A DNA stretch of 64,000 nt from Neoroseomonas oryzicola (GCF_012163135.1 NZ_JAAVUP010000001.1:1-64000); one strand, 5' to 3'. Positions 9,264 to 18,349 are shown, counted from the first letter of the stretch. Numbers and translations: made by a program. Notes: a model not told the origin generated them from the sequence alone.

Positions 9264-10676
9264 ATGTCGAAGACGCTGCTCGCGCCGCGCTGGGTGTGGT
9301 GCCCGGAAGGCGGCCTGCGCGAGAACCATGCCGTGCTGGTCGCCGCCGACGGCGCCATCCTCGATGTCCTGCCCGACGACCAGGCGATCGACGCGCGCCG
9401 CATCGACCTGCCCGGTTCGCTGCTGCTGCCTGGCCTGATTAACCTGCACAACCACGCCATGTCCGGCCCGATGTTCCGCGGCCTGGCGGACGACATCGCC
9501 CCGGGCGACCTGCCGGGCCACATCGTCTTCTCGCTGCTGATGCCGATGGGCGACCTCGCCGCCGAGATCATGACCGAGGAGGAGGTCGGCGACGCCGCCG
9601 AGATGGCGCTGCTCGAAGGGCTGCGCTGCGGCATGACGACGGTGCTCGACGTCTATCGGCTCCAGCAGGCGCCCTTCATCGCGCGGGCGCGCGGCCTCGG
9701 CCTGCGCAGCTATTCCTGCCCCTACCTGTTCTCGACGCCCGGCCTCGACATGGCCCCCGACGGCACGCCGCTCTATCGCCCCGAAGGCAGCGCGGATCCG
9801 GGCTTCGACGCCATCGTCCGCCTGATCGAGGCGCATGACGAAGGCCCGCGCGGCCGCACCCGCGTCGGCTTCGGCCCGCATGGGCCGGATTCCTGCACCC
9901 CGGACCTGCTGCGGCGCGTGGAGGCCAAGGCGCGGGAGATGGACACCATCGTCTCCATCCACGCCGCCCAGAACCTGCACGAGGTCGAGATCGTCCGGCA
10001 GCGCCACGGCAAGGCGCCGATGGAGCACCTGCGCGACCTCGGCCTGCTGCGCGAAGGCGTCGTGGTCGCGCATGCGATGTACGCGACGGATGACGAGCTC
10101 GACCTGGTTCGGGCGGGCGGTGCGACGATCGCATCCTGCCCGCTCGCCTTCGCCCGCAGCGGCCGTTTCGTGCCCCTCGCGCGGTTCGAGGCGTCGGGCG
10201 TGCGGCTCGGCATCGGCACCGACGGCGTGACGCTCGACATGGTGCAGGAACTCCGCACGGCCTCGATCTTCGCCAAGGTGCAATCGGGCACGCCGCACGG
10301 GCTTTCGGCCACCCGCGTGCTGCGCGCGGCGACGCGCGACGCGGCGCTGGCCCTCGGGCGGCCGGATCTCGGCATCGTCGCAGCCGGCGCGCGGGCGGAC
10401 CTGATCGCGGTCGATCTCTCCTCCTCGCGCTACCAGCCAGTCTGGGACCCGCTGAAGGCATTCGTGACGAACGGAAGTGCTGTCGACCTGTCGCTCGTCA
10501 TGGTCGAGGGCCGCGAACTGCTCCGTGACGGCCGCGTCACTATCGCGGACGAACGCGCCGTGACGCGCCGGGGCGCGGCCGCCATCGAGCGCGTCTGGCA
10601 GGAGGCGCTGCGCCGCGGCCGCATCCCGCGCAGCGTCGCCGAGCGCGCCGGCCGCGCCGCACCCGCCCACGCCTGA
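9264..10676 (+). CDS. Amidohydrolase-family deaminase/chlorohydrolase-like (TRZ/ATZ type)
   Basis: 470 aa cytosolic metal-dependent hydrolase. The metal motif NLHNHAM places H62 and H64 after PGLIN, followed by VSIHAAQ, VVAHAMYAT and GIGTDGVTLDM, which supply the remaining His and Asp ligands. The spacing fits the TRZ/ATZ subfamily, which includes deaminases of guanine/8-oxoguanine, S-adenosylhomocysteine and triazines. The substrate cannot be told from sequence. A Bug-type receptor gene follows 16 bp downstream on the same strand, so the enzyme may act on a compound imported with that receptor. Confidence 0.8.
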   Translation: MSKTLLAPRWVWCPEGGLRENHAVLVAADGAILDVLPDDQAIDARRIDLPGSLLLPGLINLHNHAMSGPMFRGLADDIAPGDLPGHIVFSLLMPMGDLAAEIMTEEEVGDAAEMALLEGLRCGMTTVLDVYRLQQAPFIARARGLGLRSYSCPYLFSTPGLDMAPDGTPLYRPEGSADPGFDAIVRLIEAHDEGPRGRTRVGFGPHGPDSCTPDLLRRVEAKAREMDTIVSIHAAQNLHEVEIVRQRHGKAPMEHLRDLGLLREGVVVAHAMYATDDELDLVRAGGATIASCPLAFARSGRFVPLARFEASGVRLGIGTDGVTLDMVQELRTASIFAKVQSGTPHGLSATRVLRAATRDAALALGRPDLGIVAAGARADLIAVDLSSSRYQPVWDPLKAFVTNGSAVDLSLVMVEGRELLRDGRVTIADERAVTRRGAAAIERVWQEALRRGRIPRSVAERAGRAAPAHA

Positions 10677-10692
10677 CCGGGAGACGACCCGC

Positions 10693-11688
10693 ATGATCCT
10701 CCGCCGATCCTCGATCCTCCTTGCGGGCGCGTCGCTCCTGGCCGCGCCCGGCGTGCTGCGGGCGCAGGGCGCGCGGCGCCCGCTGCGCGTCGTCGTGCCC
10801 TTTCCGCCCGGAGGCGGCGTGGACAGCCTCGGGCGCGTGCTGGCGGACCGGCTGCCGGCAGTGCTCGACCAGCAGGTCGTGGTGGACAACCGCAGCGGTG
10901 CCGGGGGTCTGATCGGCGCCGATGCCGTCGCGAAGGGCCCGCCGGACGGGACCATGATCGGCATCATCGGCGCGGCGACGATCTGCGCCGCGCCCTTCCT
11001 GCAGAGTTCCATGCCCTTCGACCCGGTGCGCGACCTGCGGCCGGTCACGCAGATCACCGATGCCTCGGTGCTGCTGGTGGTGAACGCCCAGCGCGCCAAC
11101 GAGCGCGGATGGACCGACCTGCGCAGCACGCTGGCCTGGGCACGGTCGAATCCCGGCGCGATGCGCCTCGCGCATTCGGGCGTCGCCACGGTCAGCCACC
11201 TCACGCTCGCCGCCCTGGAATCCGCGAGCGGCGCGCCGATCACCCAGGTGCCCTATCGCGGCGGGGCGCAGGCGACGACCGATGCCGTCTCCGGTGTGCT
11301 GGACGGCGCGGCGGACCTGCCGACGGCGCTGATCCCGCATGTCGAGGCCGGCCGGTTGCGCGCCCTCGGCGTCAGCAGCAAGCGGCGCTTCGGCCTGCTG
11401 CCCGAGGTGCCGTCCTTCGCCGAGTATGCCGATCTCGGCCTGGGCGACATCGACATCCGATCCTGGAACGCGATGATGGTCCCGGCGGCGACGCCGGATG
11501 CCGAGGTCCAGCGCCTGTTTGCCGGGATCCGGCAGGTCGCGACCCAGCCGGGATTCCGCGAGGCGCTTCGGCCGCTCGGCTACGATGCGGCGCCGAGCGA
11601 GAGTCCGGCGGCGATGGCGGCCATGATCGCGAGCGAGACGCCGCGGTGGCGTCGGCTGGTGGAGGTCTCGGGCGCGCGGGTGGACTAG
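10693..11688 (+). CDS. Tripartite tricarboxylate transporter receptor (Bug family)
   Basis: 331 aa periplasmic binding protein. A twin-arginine-like signal (MILRRSSILLAGASLLAAPG) is followed by the family core PLRVVVPFPPGGGVDSLGR and VVVDNRSGAGGLIGADAVAK, which lines the carboxylate site in Bug proteins. Later family blocks such as PYRGGAQATTDAVSG and LPEVPSFAEYA are present. No TctA/TctB membrane partners occur in the window, as is common for orphan Bug receptors. It probably shares a transcript with the amidohydrolase (16-bp gap, GGGAG ribosome site). Ligand unknown, likely a carboxylate or aromatic acid. Confidence 0.88.
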   Translation: MILRRSSILLAGASLLAAPGVLRAQGARRPLRVVVPFPPGGGVDSLGRVLADRLPAVLDQQVVVDNRSGAGGLIGADAVAKGPPDGTMIGIIGAATICAAPFLQSSMPFDPVRDLRPVTQITDASVLLVVNAQRANERGWTDLRSTLAWARSNPGAMRLAHSGVATVSHLTLAALESASGAPITQVPYRGGAQATTDAVSGVLDGAADLPTALIPHVEAGRLRALGVSSKRRFGLLPEVPSFAEYADLGLGDIDIRSWNAMMVPAATPDAEVQRLFAGIRQVATQPGFREALRPLGYDAAPSESPAAMAAMIASETPRWRRLVEVSGARVD

Positions 11689-11772
11689 GGTCGCGGCGAT
11701 CGTTCCGGCCTTGCCGCGGCCCGGCGGCGGGGCCCATCCTCGACCGGCCGTCAGCACCGGAGGAGACCAACC

Positions 11773-12018
11773 ATGAGGTTCGCACTGGCCGCCGCCGCCG
11801 TGGCCGCGCTGCTCGCACCCGTTGCCGCGCATGCCGACTACTACGTCTATTGCGCCAACAACCGGATCGAGGTGGACGGTCGCAGCCCCGACCAGATGCG
11901 CATCGCGCGCGGGTCGGGCGTCTGCCAGATGGGCCCGAAGTTCGGCTTCCTCTCCGACGCGCAATCCTTCGCGCAGCGCAATTTCGGCGGGGCAGGGCGG
12001 TCCTGCTCCTGCCGCTGA
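11773..12018 (+). CDS. Small secreted four-cysteine protein, copy 1
   Basis: 81 aa. A signal peptide ends near residue 22 (AAHA-DYYVYC), leaving a mature peptide of about 59 residues with four cysteines: YC, VCQMG and the C-terminal SCSCR. It is strongly similar to the next gene, sharing the YxVYC, RSPxQM, IARGS, CQMGP and CSCR blocks. GGAGGAG precedes the start. The cysteine pattern suggests two disulfides in the periplasm or outside the cell. No known family was recognised. It lies 10 bp from its paralogue. Confidence 0.72.
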   Translation: MRFALAAAAVAALLAPVAAHADYYVYCANNRIEVDGRSPDQMRIARGSGVCQMGPKFGFLSDAQSFAQRNFGGAGRSCSCR

Positions 12019-12028
12019 GGAGGTGACC

Positions 12029-12283
12029 ATGAAGCGTCTGGCGATCGCTACCGTCCTCGCCTTGGGCGGCGGGCTGCTGGCCGCCGCGCCGGCCTACGCC
12101 AACTACTGGGTCTACTGCGACAACGGCCGGATCGTCGTCGAGAGCCGCAGCCCGCAGCAGATGGAAATCGCGCGCGGGTCCAGCGCCTGCCAGATGGGGC
12201 CGACCTTCTCCTTCGCCTCGGACGCGCAGGGCTTCGCCGAGCGGAATTTCGGCGGCGTCGGCCGCGCCTGCTCCTGCCGCTGA
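12029..12283 (+). CDS. Small secreted four-cysteine protein, copy 2
   Basis: 84 aa, tandem paralogue of the preceding gene. A signal peptide ends near residue 24 (AYA-NYWVYC). The mature part keeps all four cysteines (YC, ACQMG, ACSCR) and the RSPQQMEIARGS and NFGGVGRAC blocks. The start ATG has an AGGAGG site overlapping the end of copy 1. The two genes look like a local duplication that has since diverged, mostly in the signal peptide and first third. Function unknown. Confidence 0.72.
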   Translation: MKRLAIATVLALGGGLLAAAPAYANYWVYCDNGRIVVESRSPQQMEIARGSSACQMGPTFSFASDAQGFAERNFGGVGRACSCR

Positions 12284-12320
12284 GGCGCCGGATCGGGGGC
12301 AGGCCGGGCGAGCCCATGCG

Positions 12321-13580
12321 ATGAGCGGCGCCGGGCCCGGGCCTGTCCTGCCGGGACGCGACCCGATGACGCTCGGGCGCCGGATCATGCTCGGCGCGGC
12401 GGGAACCGTGCTGGTCGGAGGCATCGCCGGCACCGCCTGGATGCTGTGGCCCGATGGCCCGCCGCCGCCGCAGCGGTATGGGCCCCGGCGGCTGGTGCCG
12501 CCGCTGCTGCGCCCGCGTGTCGGCCAGGACGACACCGTTTTCCTGCTGACGCGCCGTGCCGAACAGGACGCGACCGATCCGCCCGGCGCCCCCGCGCCGC
12601 GCGAGCGGATCGACCTGCTGGCCCTCGACGCCGCGACGCTCGCGCCGCGCTTCGAGGCCTACCTCGCCTCGGTGCCGCTCGGCGCGCTGCGCGACGCGGG
12701 GCTGATGGCCGAGCAGGGGGCGACGATCTGGACCTGGCTCGGCGGCATCGGGGCGCTGTCCGCGGTGGACGGGCGGGTGCTGGCGGACCAGCCGGGGCTG
12801 GCCGAGCTCAATCCCGGCCTGCCGATCGCCGATGCGACCTCCCGCTCGGCCTGGCGCGTGACGGATGCGCTGCTTCTGCAGGTGGCGCCGAACTGGCCCG
12901 CCTGGCGGATCGACCCGCGCGACTTCCATGCCTCTGTCGCCCAGGGCGCCGCCGACCGTCCGTTGCCGGCGGTCAATGCGGCGGCGCCGGTCGGGCAGGG
13001 CGGCCCGACCGCCTTCCGGGTGAACGAGGCCCGGCTGGGCGAGGCCTGGCTCGGCCTGCCGGCGGAGACCGAGAAGCTGATCCCACCGCTGGCGCCGCGG
13101 GGGCAGGAAGGACGGTTCCTCTCCCCCGCCGGGCCGCCGCCCGGCACGGGTCAGGCCTTGTGGCGTGGGGTGGTGCGCATGGCCTCGGCGGCGCCGCCCA
13201 ACTGGCCGGCGAACATGCCCGACCGCTGGGGGCAGGCGGAGCGATTGCTGGACCTCGCGCAGGTCGCGGGCATGACGGGGCTGAACTATGCGGGCTTCCT
13301 GACCGCCGGGACTGTCGCGCCGATCCTGGCACCGGATCCGCAGAGCCTTCTGCTGCTGCATGGCGCGGCCGGCCAGGACCTCGGCCTGGTGCGCGTCGCG
13401 CCCGATGGGCGTGTGCTGTGGCGTGCGGCGCTGCCGATGGCCGCGGTGCGCAGCGTGCTGCCCGGCCCGCGCCACCTGGTGCTGATGACCGGCAGCGGCG
13501 TGCCGGAGATCGCGGACGCGGTGCTGGTGTCGGTCGCGCTGGCAGACGGGACGGTGACGGAACGGCACCTCAGCGCCTGA
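12321..13580 (+). CDS. Membrane-anchored hypothetical protein (possibly PA2928 family)
   Basis: 419 aa. Residues 16-43 hold an Arg-Arg motif and one hydrophobic span (LGRRIMLGAAGTVLVGG), then a Pro-rich linker, so the bulk is probably periplasmic. The rest has repeated short beta-like blocks such as LDLLALDAATL, TWLGGIGALSAVDGR and RVLWRAALPM, a pattern resembling a beta-propeller reading of two-part values. The overall look recalls the PA2928 family of uncharacterised proteins, but I hold that only loosely. Its 3' end overlaps the convergent MaoC-like gene by 11 bp. Confidence 0.6.
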   Translation: MSGAGPGPVLPGRDPMTLGRRIMLGAAGTVLVGGIAGTAWMLWPDGPPPPQRYGPRRLVPPLLRPRVGQDDTVFLLTRRAEQDATDPPGAPAPRERIDLLALDAATLAPRFEAYLASVPLGALRDAGLMAEQGATIWTWLGGIGALSAVDGRVLADQPGLAELNPGLPIADATSRSAWRVTDALLLQVAPNWPAWRIDPRDFHASVAQGAADRPLPAVNAAAPVGQGGPTAFRVNEARLGEAWLGLPAETEKLIPPLAPRGQEGRFLSPAGPPPGTGQALWRGVVRMASAAPPNWPANMPDRWGQAERLLDLAQVAGMTGLNYAGFLTAGTVAPILAPDPQSLLLLHGAAGQDLGLVRVAPDGRVLWRAALPMAAVRSVLPGPRHLVLMTGSGVPEIADAVLVSVALADGTVTERHLSA

Positions 13581-14016
13581 GGAAATGCGTCCCCAGCGCG
13601 TCGAGCACGATCACATTGTCCGACAGCCGCCGCGCCGTGTGCCGCAGCTTCGCGATGCCCAGCGATCGGCCGGTGCGGGACGGGCGCACCTCGACCACCT
13701 CGGTGCGGATGGCGATCTCCTCGCCGGGGCGCAGCGGGGCGGGCCACTTCGTGTCGATCTGGTTGCCGCCGAGCGAGACCTGGGACAGCAGCCCGCTGCC
13801 CATTACCCGCCCAAACACGGCCGAGAGGGTGTGCAGGCCGCTCGCCACCAACTCGCCGAAGATGCTCTCCTTCGCCGTCTCGGCGTCGAGATGGAAGTAT
13901 TGCGGGTCGTATTTCGACGCGAAGGCGACGACCTCCTCGAGCGAGAGCGTCAGGGTGCCGAGGTCCCACGCCATGCCGGGCGCGAGGTCGTCGAGGGAAC
14001 GGATCGGGTCGGTCAT
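13570..14016 (-). CDS. MaoC-like hotdog-fold dehydratase
   Basis: 148 aa, the normal size of a single-domain MaoC-like protein. The hydratase-type segment YDPQYFHLDAETAKESIFGE and the following LVASGLHTLS match the (R)-specific enoyl-CoA hydratase/MaoC signature with Asp and His in the expected places. Proteins of this class hydrate enoyl-CoA or related thioesters. It stands alone with no CoA-ligase or thiolase beside it, so substrate and pathway are open. Confidence 0.83.
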   Translation of the reverse strand: MTDPIRSLDDLAPGMAWDLGTLTLSLEEVVAFASKYDPQYFHLDAETAKESIFGELVASGLHTLSAVFGRVMGSGLLSQVSLGGNQIDTKWPAPLRPGEEIAIRTEVVEVRPSRTGRSLGIAKLRHTARRLSDNVIVLDALGTHFLRR

Positions 14017-14136
14017 CGCGGCGGAAGGTAGCGAAGCCGGCCGGCGGTGTCGCCGGGCCTTCGCAGCAGCCGCGGGACCGGGCAGGCTGGCCCCGCCGGT
14101 GCCGGCCGGCCCGGCCAGGAAGGGAGGAGGTCATCC

Positions 14137-15105
14137 ATGACGCGCCCCGTCGCCCGGCGACGCAGCCTTCTGTTCGCGCCGGCCGCGATCCTCGCCGCGC
14201 CGCGCCTCGCGCACGCCGCCTGGCCCGAGAGGCCAGTCCGCATCGTCGTGGCCTTCCCGCCGGGCAGCTCGACCGACGTGGTGGCGCGCGCGCTGGCGCA
14301 GAAGCTCGGCGAGCAGACCGGCCAGGCCTTCGTGGTGGAGAACCGTGGCGGGGCGGGCGGCAACATCGGCGCCCAGGCGGTGCGCGGTTCCGCCGACGGC
14401 CAGACGCTGCTGATGCATTCGACCGCGATTGCGGTGAACCCCACGCTCTATCGCAACGCAGTCTATGCGCTGGATGATTTCGCGACCGTCGCGGTGGTCG
14501 CGACCGCGCCCAATGCCTTCTTCGTGCATCCCTCGGTCCCGGCGCGGACGCTGCCGGAACTGATCGCGCATATCCGCGCCCATCCCGGCATTGCCTATGC
14601 CCATTCCGGCACGGGCACGACGCCGCATCTCGGCGCGGAGCTGCTGTTCAACACGCTGGCCGGCGTTCGCGCGACGCCGGTCGCCTTCGGCCCGGCCCAG
14701 GCGGCGACCGCGGTGGTCGCGAACCAGGCGCCGATCGGCAGCACCAGCCTGCCGCCCGCCCTGCCGCTGATCCGCGAGGGGCGCGTGCGCGGCATCGCCG
14801 TCGCCGGCGCGCAGCGCGACCCGACGCTGCCGGACCTGCCCACCGTCGCGGAACAGGGCTTCCCGGGCTTCGAGGCCTCGACCTGGTTCGGCCTCTTCGC
14901 CCCCGCGCGGATGCCGGCGGAGGCGCTGGACCGCCTGCTCGCCGAAGTGCCCAGGGCGATGGCTGCGCCGGATCTCGTCGCGCGCCTCGCGGCGCAGTCG
15001 CTGACCGATCCCGGCCTCACCGGGGAACCCGCCGCTACCTTCGTGCGGCGGGAGGCGGCGCGCTGGGCCGAGGTGGTGCGGAGTTCCGGCGCGACCGCGG
15101 AATAG
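14137..15105 (+). CDS. Tripartite tricarboxylate transporter receptor (Bug family), second
   Basis: 322 aa. The start is placed at MTRPVARRRSLLFAP because an AGGGAGGAGG ribosome site lies 6 nt upstream and a Tat-like signal follows immediately, cleaved after residue 26 (LAHA). Family core blocks are PVRIVVAFPPGSSTDVVAR and FVVENRGGAGGNIGAQAV. It is a different paralogue from the one at 10.7 kb. No TctAB genes adjoin it; the convergent SDR gene ends 5 bp away. Confidence 0.88.
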   Translation: MTRPVARRRSLLFAPAAILAAPRLAHAAWPERPVRIVVAFPPGSSTDVVARALAQKLGEQTGQAFVVENRGGAGGNIGAQAVRGSADGQTLLMHSTAIAVNPTLYRNAVYALDDFATVAVVATAPNAFFVHPSVPARTLPELIAHIRAHPGIAYAHSGTGTTPHLGAELLFNTLAGVRATPVAFGPAQAATAVVANQAPIGSTSLPPALPLIREGRVRGIAVAGAQRDPTLPDLPTVAEQGFPGFEASTWFGLFAPARMPAEALDRLLAEVPRAMAAPDLVARLAAQSLTDPGLTGEPAATFVRREAARWAEVVRSSGATAE

Positions 15106-15109
15106 CCGT

Positions 15110-15892
15110 TCAGCCCAGCCGCTGCAGGTCCCCGTCCACCGCCAGCGCCTGGCCGCTGATCGTCGCGCCGAAGGGCGAGCAGAGGTAGAGCGCCATGTTC
15201 GTGATGTCGTGCTGCGTGACGTAGCTGCGCATCGAGACGTCCTTCAGCAGCTCCGCCTCCTTCTCCTTGAAGGCGACGCCCTGGGCCTGGGCCTTGGCCT
15301 CGATGACGCGGCGGATGCGGTCCCCGGCGACGAGGCCGGGCAGGATCGCGTTCACCCGGATGCGGTCCGGGCCGAGCTCGATCGACAGCGACTTTGTGAA
15401 GCCGACCACGCCCCATTTCGCCGCGGCATAGGGGCTGCGCAGCGGGAAGCCGAAGCGCCCGGCGGCCGAGGAGAGGTTCACGATCGACCCGCCGCCGGCG
15501 GCGCGCAGATGCGGCACGGCGCGGCGCGCGCAGTGGAACATTGCCGCGAGGTCGATGCGCAGCGTGGCTTCCAGCGCCTCGGGCGTCACGTCCTCGACGC
15601 GCGCGGTGGGGCCGGCGATGCCCGCGTTGTTCACCAGCACGTCGAGCCCGCCGAGCTGCGCCGCGGCCTCGTCGACGAAGCGCTCGCATTCCGCCGTCTC
15701 GCCCATGTCGGCGCGCATCTTCGGGTGCGGGCAGGTGGCGAGCGCCTCGTCGTCCACGTCGCAGACGAAGACGCGCGCGCCGCGGGACGCGAAGGAATCG
15801 GCCATGACGCGGCCGATGCCGCCGGCCCCGGCGCTGATCGCGACGCGAAGCCCGGTGAGGTCGACGGTCAGCGGGCTGTTGCAGGCGTTCAT
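15110..15892 (-). CDS. Short-chain dehydrogenase/reductase
   Basis: 260 aa classical SDR. The cofactor loop SAGAGGIGR is at 20-28, NNAG at 88-91, and the catalytic set is S142, Y155 and K159 (YAAAK). An Asp after beta-2 (CDVDDEA) favours NAD(H). The dimer-interface segment SFGATISGQALAVDG-like end is typical. The substrate is unknown. Its beta-1 Gly-rich loop begins SAG rather than the common TGG, a minor variation. Divergent from the SPFH gene. Confidence 0.88.
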   Translation of the reverse strand: MNACNSPLTVDLTGLRVAISAGAGGIGRVMADSFASRGARVFVCDVDDEALATCPHPKMRADMGETAECERFVDEAAAQLGGLDVLVNNAGIAGPTARVEDVTPEALEATLRIDLAAMFHCARRAVPHLRAAGGGSIVNLSSAAGRFGFPLRSPYAAAKWGVVGFTKSLSIELGPDRIRVNAILPGLVAGDRIRRVIEAKAQAQGVAFKEKEAELLKDVSMRSYVTQHDITNMALYLCSPFGATISGQALAVDGDLQRLG

Positions 15893-15998
15893 GGCGGTTC
15901 CATCCCCTGAAAGGCTTCAGCCCATGCTTCCGGGTTGTGCGCCAGGTCGCAAGGGCGTCGTTCCGTTCCGGGGCAGGGGGCGGTATCGTCGCGCCGCC

Positions 15999-17018
15999 AT
16001 GGACCTGCTCAGCATCGTCTCCGCCTCCTCGATCGTCCTGATCGTCCTGCTGCTCCTCGCGGTGCTGACCGCGACGCGCGGCATCCGCACCGTGCCGCAG
16101 GGGGAGGTCTGGACCGTCGAGCGCTTCGGCGCCTTCACCCGCATGCTCTCGCCGGGGCTGAACTTCATCATCCCCTACGTGGACGGCATCGGCCGGCGCG
16201 TGAACGTGCAGGAACAGGTGCTCGACATCCCCGAGCAGGCGGTCATCACGCGCGACAACGCGACGGTCGCGGTGGACGGCATCGTCTACTACCGGGTGAT
16301 GGATCCCGCGAAGGCGGCCTATGCGGTGCAGGACCTCGGCATCGCGCTGACCGCGCTGGCCATGACGAACATCCGCGCCGTGATCGGCGAGATGGAACTC
16401 GACGCCACGCTGTCGGGGCGCGACCGGATCAATTCCGCCCTGCTCGGCATCCTCGACGGCGCGACGGACCCCTGGGGCGTCAAGATCGCGCGCGTCGAAA
16501 TCCGCAAGATCGAGCCGCCCGACAACCTGATCCGCGCCATGAACCTCCAGATGACCGCCGAGCGCGAGCGCCGCGCCACAGTCGCCAAGGCCGAGGGCGA
16601 GCGCGAGGCCGAGATCAAGCGCGCCGAGGGCGAGAAGCAGGCCCTGATCCTGTCCGCCGAAGGCCGGCGCGAGGCCGCCTTCCGCGACGCCGAGGCGCGC
16701 GAGCGCCTGGCCGAGGCCGAGGCCGCCGCGACCCGCATGGTCGCCGAGGTCGCCGCCGGCGCCGGCACCGACGCGCTGCGCTACTTCATCGCCGACAAGT
16801 ACGTGAAGGCGTTCGAGGTGCTGGCCGGGAACACCGCCCAGAAGCTGGTGATCGTGCCGATGGAAGCGAGTGCCATGGCCGGCGGCATCACCCAGGCGAT
16901 GGAATTGCTGCGCGGGCCGGGCGGTCAGGGGCCCTCGGGCGGCGCCGGCGCGCCCCCGCCGCCGCGTCCCCCCGCCCCGCCGATGCCGGAGGTGCCCTCG
17001 CCGTGGACCCCGCGCTGA
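15999..17018 (+). CDS. SPFH-domain protein (stomatin/QmcA-like slipin)
   Basis: 339 aa. One N-terminal membrane span (about residues 4-25), then an SPFH/band-7 domain (GIRTVPQGEVWTVERFG through the IRKIEPP block near 175), then a long Ala/Glu/Arg coiled coil with AEGEREAEIKRAEGEKQA, and a Gly/Pro-rich tail. This is the paraslipin architecture that forms membrane microdomain scaffolds. The NfeD gene overlaps its 3' end, the standard pairing for this family. The start is set at MDLLSIV, since upstream open frame lies in the divergent SDR gene. Confidence 0.9.
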   Translation: MDLLSIVSASSIVLIVLLLLAVLTATRGIRTVPQGEVWTVERFGAFTRMLSPGLNFIIPYVDGIGRRVNVQEQVLDIPEQAVITRDNATVAVDGIVYYRVMDPAKAAYAVQDLGIALTALAMTNIRAVIGEMELDATLSGRDRINSALLGILDGATDPWGVKIARVEIRKIEPPDNLIRAMNLQMTAERERRATVAKAEGEREAEIKRAEGEKQALILSAEGRREAAFRDAEARERLAEAEAAATRMVAEVAAGAGTDALRYFIADKYVKAFEVLAGNTAQKLVIVPMEASAMAGGITQAMELLRGPGGQGPSGGAGAPPPPRPPAPPMPEVPSPWTPR

Positions 17019-17428
17019 TCTGGATCCTCGTCGGGCTGGTGCTGCTCGGCGCGGAGACCCTGCTGCCCGGCGTCTTCCTGCTGTGGATCGGCCTCGCCTC
17101 GGTCGGCACGGGCATCATGCTGCTGCTGGTCACGCCGCCCTTCTGGGTGACGGTGACGGTGTTCATCGTCCTGCTCGCGGCCGGCATTGCCGTCGCTCTG
17201 CGCCTGCGCCGGTCCGACCATCCCCGCCCGCGTGTGAACACGCCCGATGCCGGGCTGGTCGGGCGCTTCGGCGTGCTGGTCGAACCGGGGATGTCCGGGC
17301 CGCGGGTGCGCGTGGGCGATTCCGACTGGGCCGCCCGTCTGCCGCGGGATGTCTCCGACAGCCCGGCCGGGACGCGCGTGCGGGTCGAAGGCGTGGACGG
17401 AACGACCCTGATCGTCCGGCCGGACTGA
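17003..17428 (+). CDS. NfeD-family membrane protein
   Basis: 141 aa. Two or three hydrophobic spans (LIWILVGLVLLGAETLLPG, then LLWIGLASVGTGIMLLL and a third to about 75) are followed by a soluble OB-fold NfeD domain (GLVGRFGVLVEP to GTTLIVRP). It starts at GTG 17003 with GGAGG ten bases upstream, inside the end of the SPFH gene, so the two are translationally coupled. NfeD proteins partner SPFH proteins in membrane quality control or domain organisation. Confidence 0.88.
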   Translation: MDPALIWILVGLVLLGAETLLPGVFLLWIGLASVGTGIMLLLVTPPFWVTVTVFIVLLAAGIAVALRLRRSDHPRPRVNTPDAGLVGRFGVLVEPGMSGPRVRVGDSDWAARLPRDVSDSPAGTRVRVEGVDGTTLIVRPD

Positions 17429-17501
17429 GGGCGCTTCTTGCGCCGGATCAAGACTCGTCCCGCCTGACGGGCGCAGGAAGGCGTCCGGAACGGAGGACGC
17501 C

Positions 17502-17993
17502 ATGACCGAGCGCGAAACCACCATCGAGGGCGGCCATGCCCGCCGGATCTTCCTCGTCGCCAATGGCAGCCACGGCAAGGCGTATCTGAAGCGGCTCGGC
17601 GAGAGCGGCTACGACGCCCTGATGTCCTGGGAGGAGCCCGGCGCGCGCCTGAAGGATTCCGCCCAGGGCGAGGACAAGCCCGGCCGCGCCTTCGCCAGCG
17701 CCGGCGCGACCGCGCGCAGCGCCATGGAATACGACAACAAGGACGACAGCCCGAAGGAACACGCCAAGCGCGACCTGGCGCGCCGCATGGCCGAGGACCT
17801 GGTCGCCGCGCTGCGCGGCGGCAGGGCCGACAGCTTCGCGGTCATCGCGCCGGCGCCTGTGGCCCATGCGGTGCTGGAACACGTCCCGGCCGAGCAGCGC
17901 CGGGCGCTGGCCGCCGAGGAGCACCACGACCTCACCGGCCTGCCGGTCGCGGAGGTCTTCGCGCGGCTCGACGCCCTGCGTCACGGATCGTAA
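17502..17993 (+). CDS. Host-attachment-family protein (baeRF-like)
   Basis: 163 aa soluble protein. The order RIFLVANGSHGKAYLK at the start, a central acidic/Asp-rich linker (MEYDNKDDSPKEHAKRDLA), then SFAVIAPAPVAHAVLE and the closing EEHHDLTGLPVAEV fits proteins annotated as required for attachment to host cells. These are now seen as bacterial relatives of the release-factor eRF1 middle domain. A good ribosome site (CGGAGGAC) precedes the ATG. The attachment name is historical; a translation or RNA-related role is as likely. Confidence 0.72.
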   Translation: MTERETTIEGGHARRIFLVANGSHGKAYLKRLGESGYDALMSWEEPGARLKDSAQGEDKPGRAFASAGATARSAMEYDNKDDSPKEHAKRDLARRMAEDLVAALRGGRADSFAVIAPAPVAHAVLEHVPAEQRRALAAEEHHDLTGLPVAEVFARLDALRHGS

Positions 17994-18016
17994 CGGCCCT
18001 TGATCCGCCCGGGTCC

Positions 18017-18349
18017 ATGGGCCACGTCTTGGGCATCATGGACCCACATCGCCGCCCGCCCGTCCTCGACATGACGCCGGAAGGGGAGTTCCGCGACCCG
18101 GAGCCCTCGCGCCGGACCGGGACCTTCGACCGGCTGCTCGAGCGCCTCGGTGCCTGGGGTGTGCTGGTCGCGGCCGCGACCGGCGGGCTGATGCTCGCGG
18201 GCCTCGCGATCCTGGCGATCGGCATCCTGGTGCCGGTGGCGATCGTGGCGGGCGCGCTGGGCGCCGGCTCGCTGTGGTGGCGGTCGCGCCGGGCCCGGCG
18301 CGACGGCGTGCCGCCCCAGGCCGTGCGCTTCGTCTTCATCCGCCGCTGA
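18017..18349 (+). CDS. Small two-span membrane protein, hypothetical
   Basis: 110 aa. A polar N-terminal half (to about residue 45) is followed by a hydrophobic hairpin (WGVLVAAATGGLMLAGLAIL, then GILVPVAIVAGALGAGSLWW) and a basic tail ending FVFIRR. An alternative start at residue 8 (MDPHRRPP) is equally plausible since neither has a clear ribosome site. The stop codon lies within the first unit of a 21-bp tandem repeat. No family recognised. Confidence 0.55.
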   Translation: MGHVLGIMDPHRRPPVLDMTPEGEFRDPEPSRRTGTFDRLLERLGAWGVLVAAATGGLMLAGLAILAIGILVPVAIVAGALGAGSLWWRSRRARRDGVPPQAVRFVFIRR

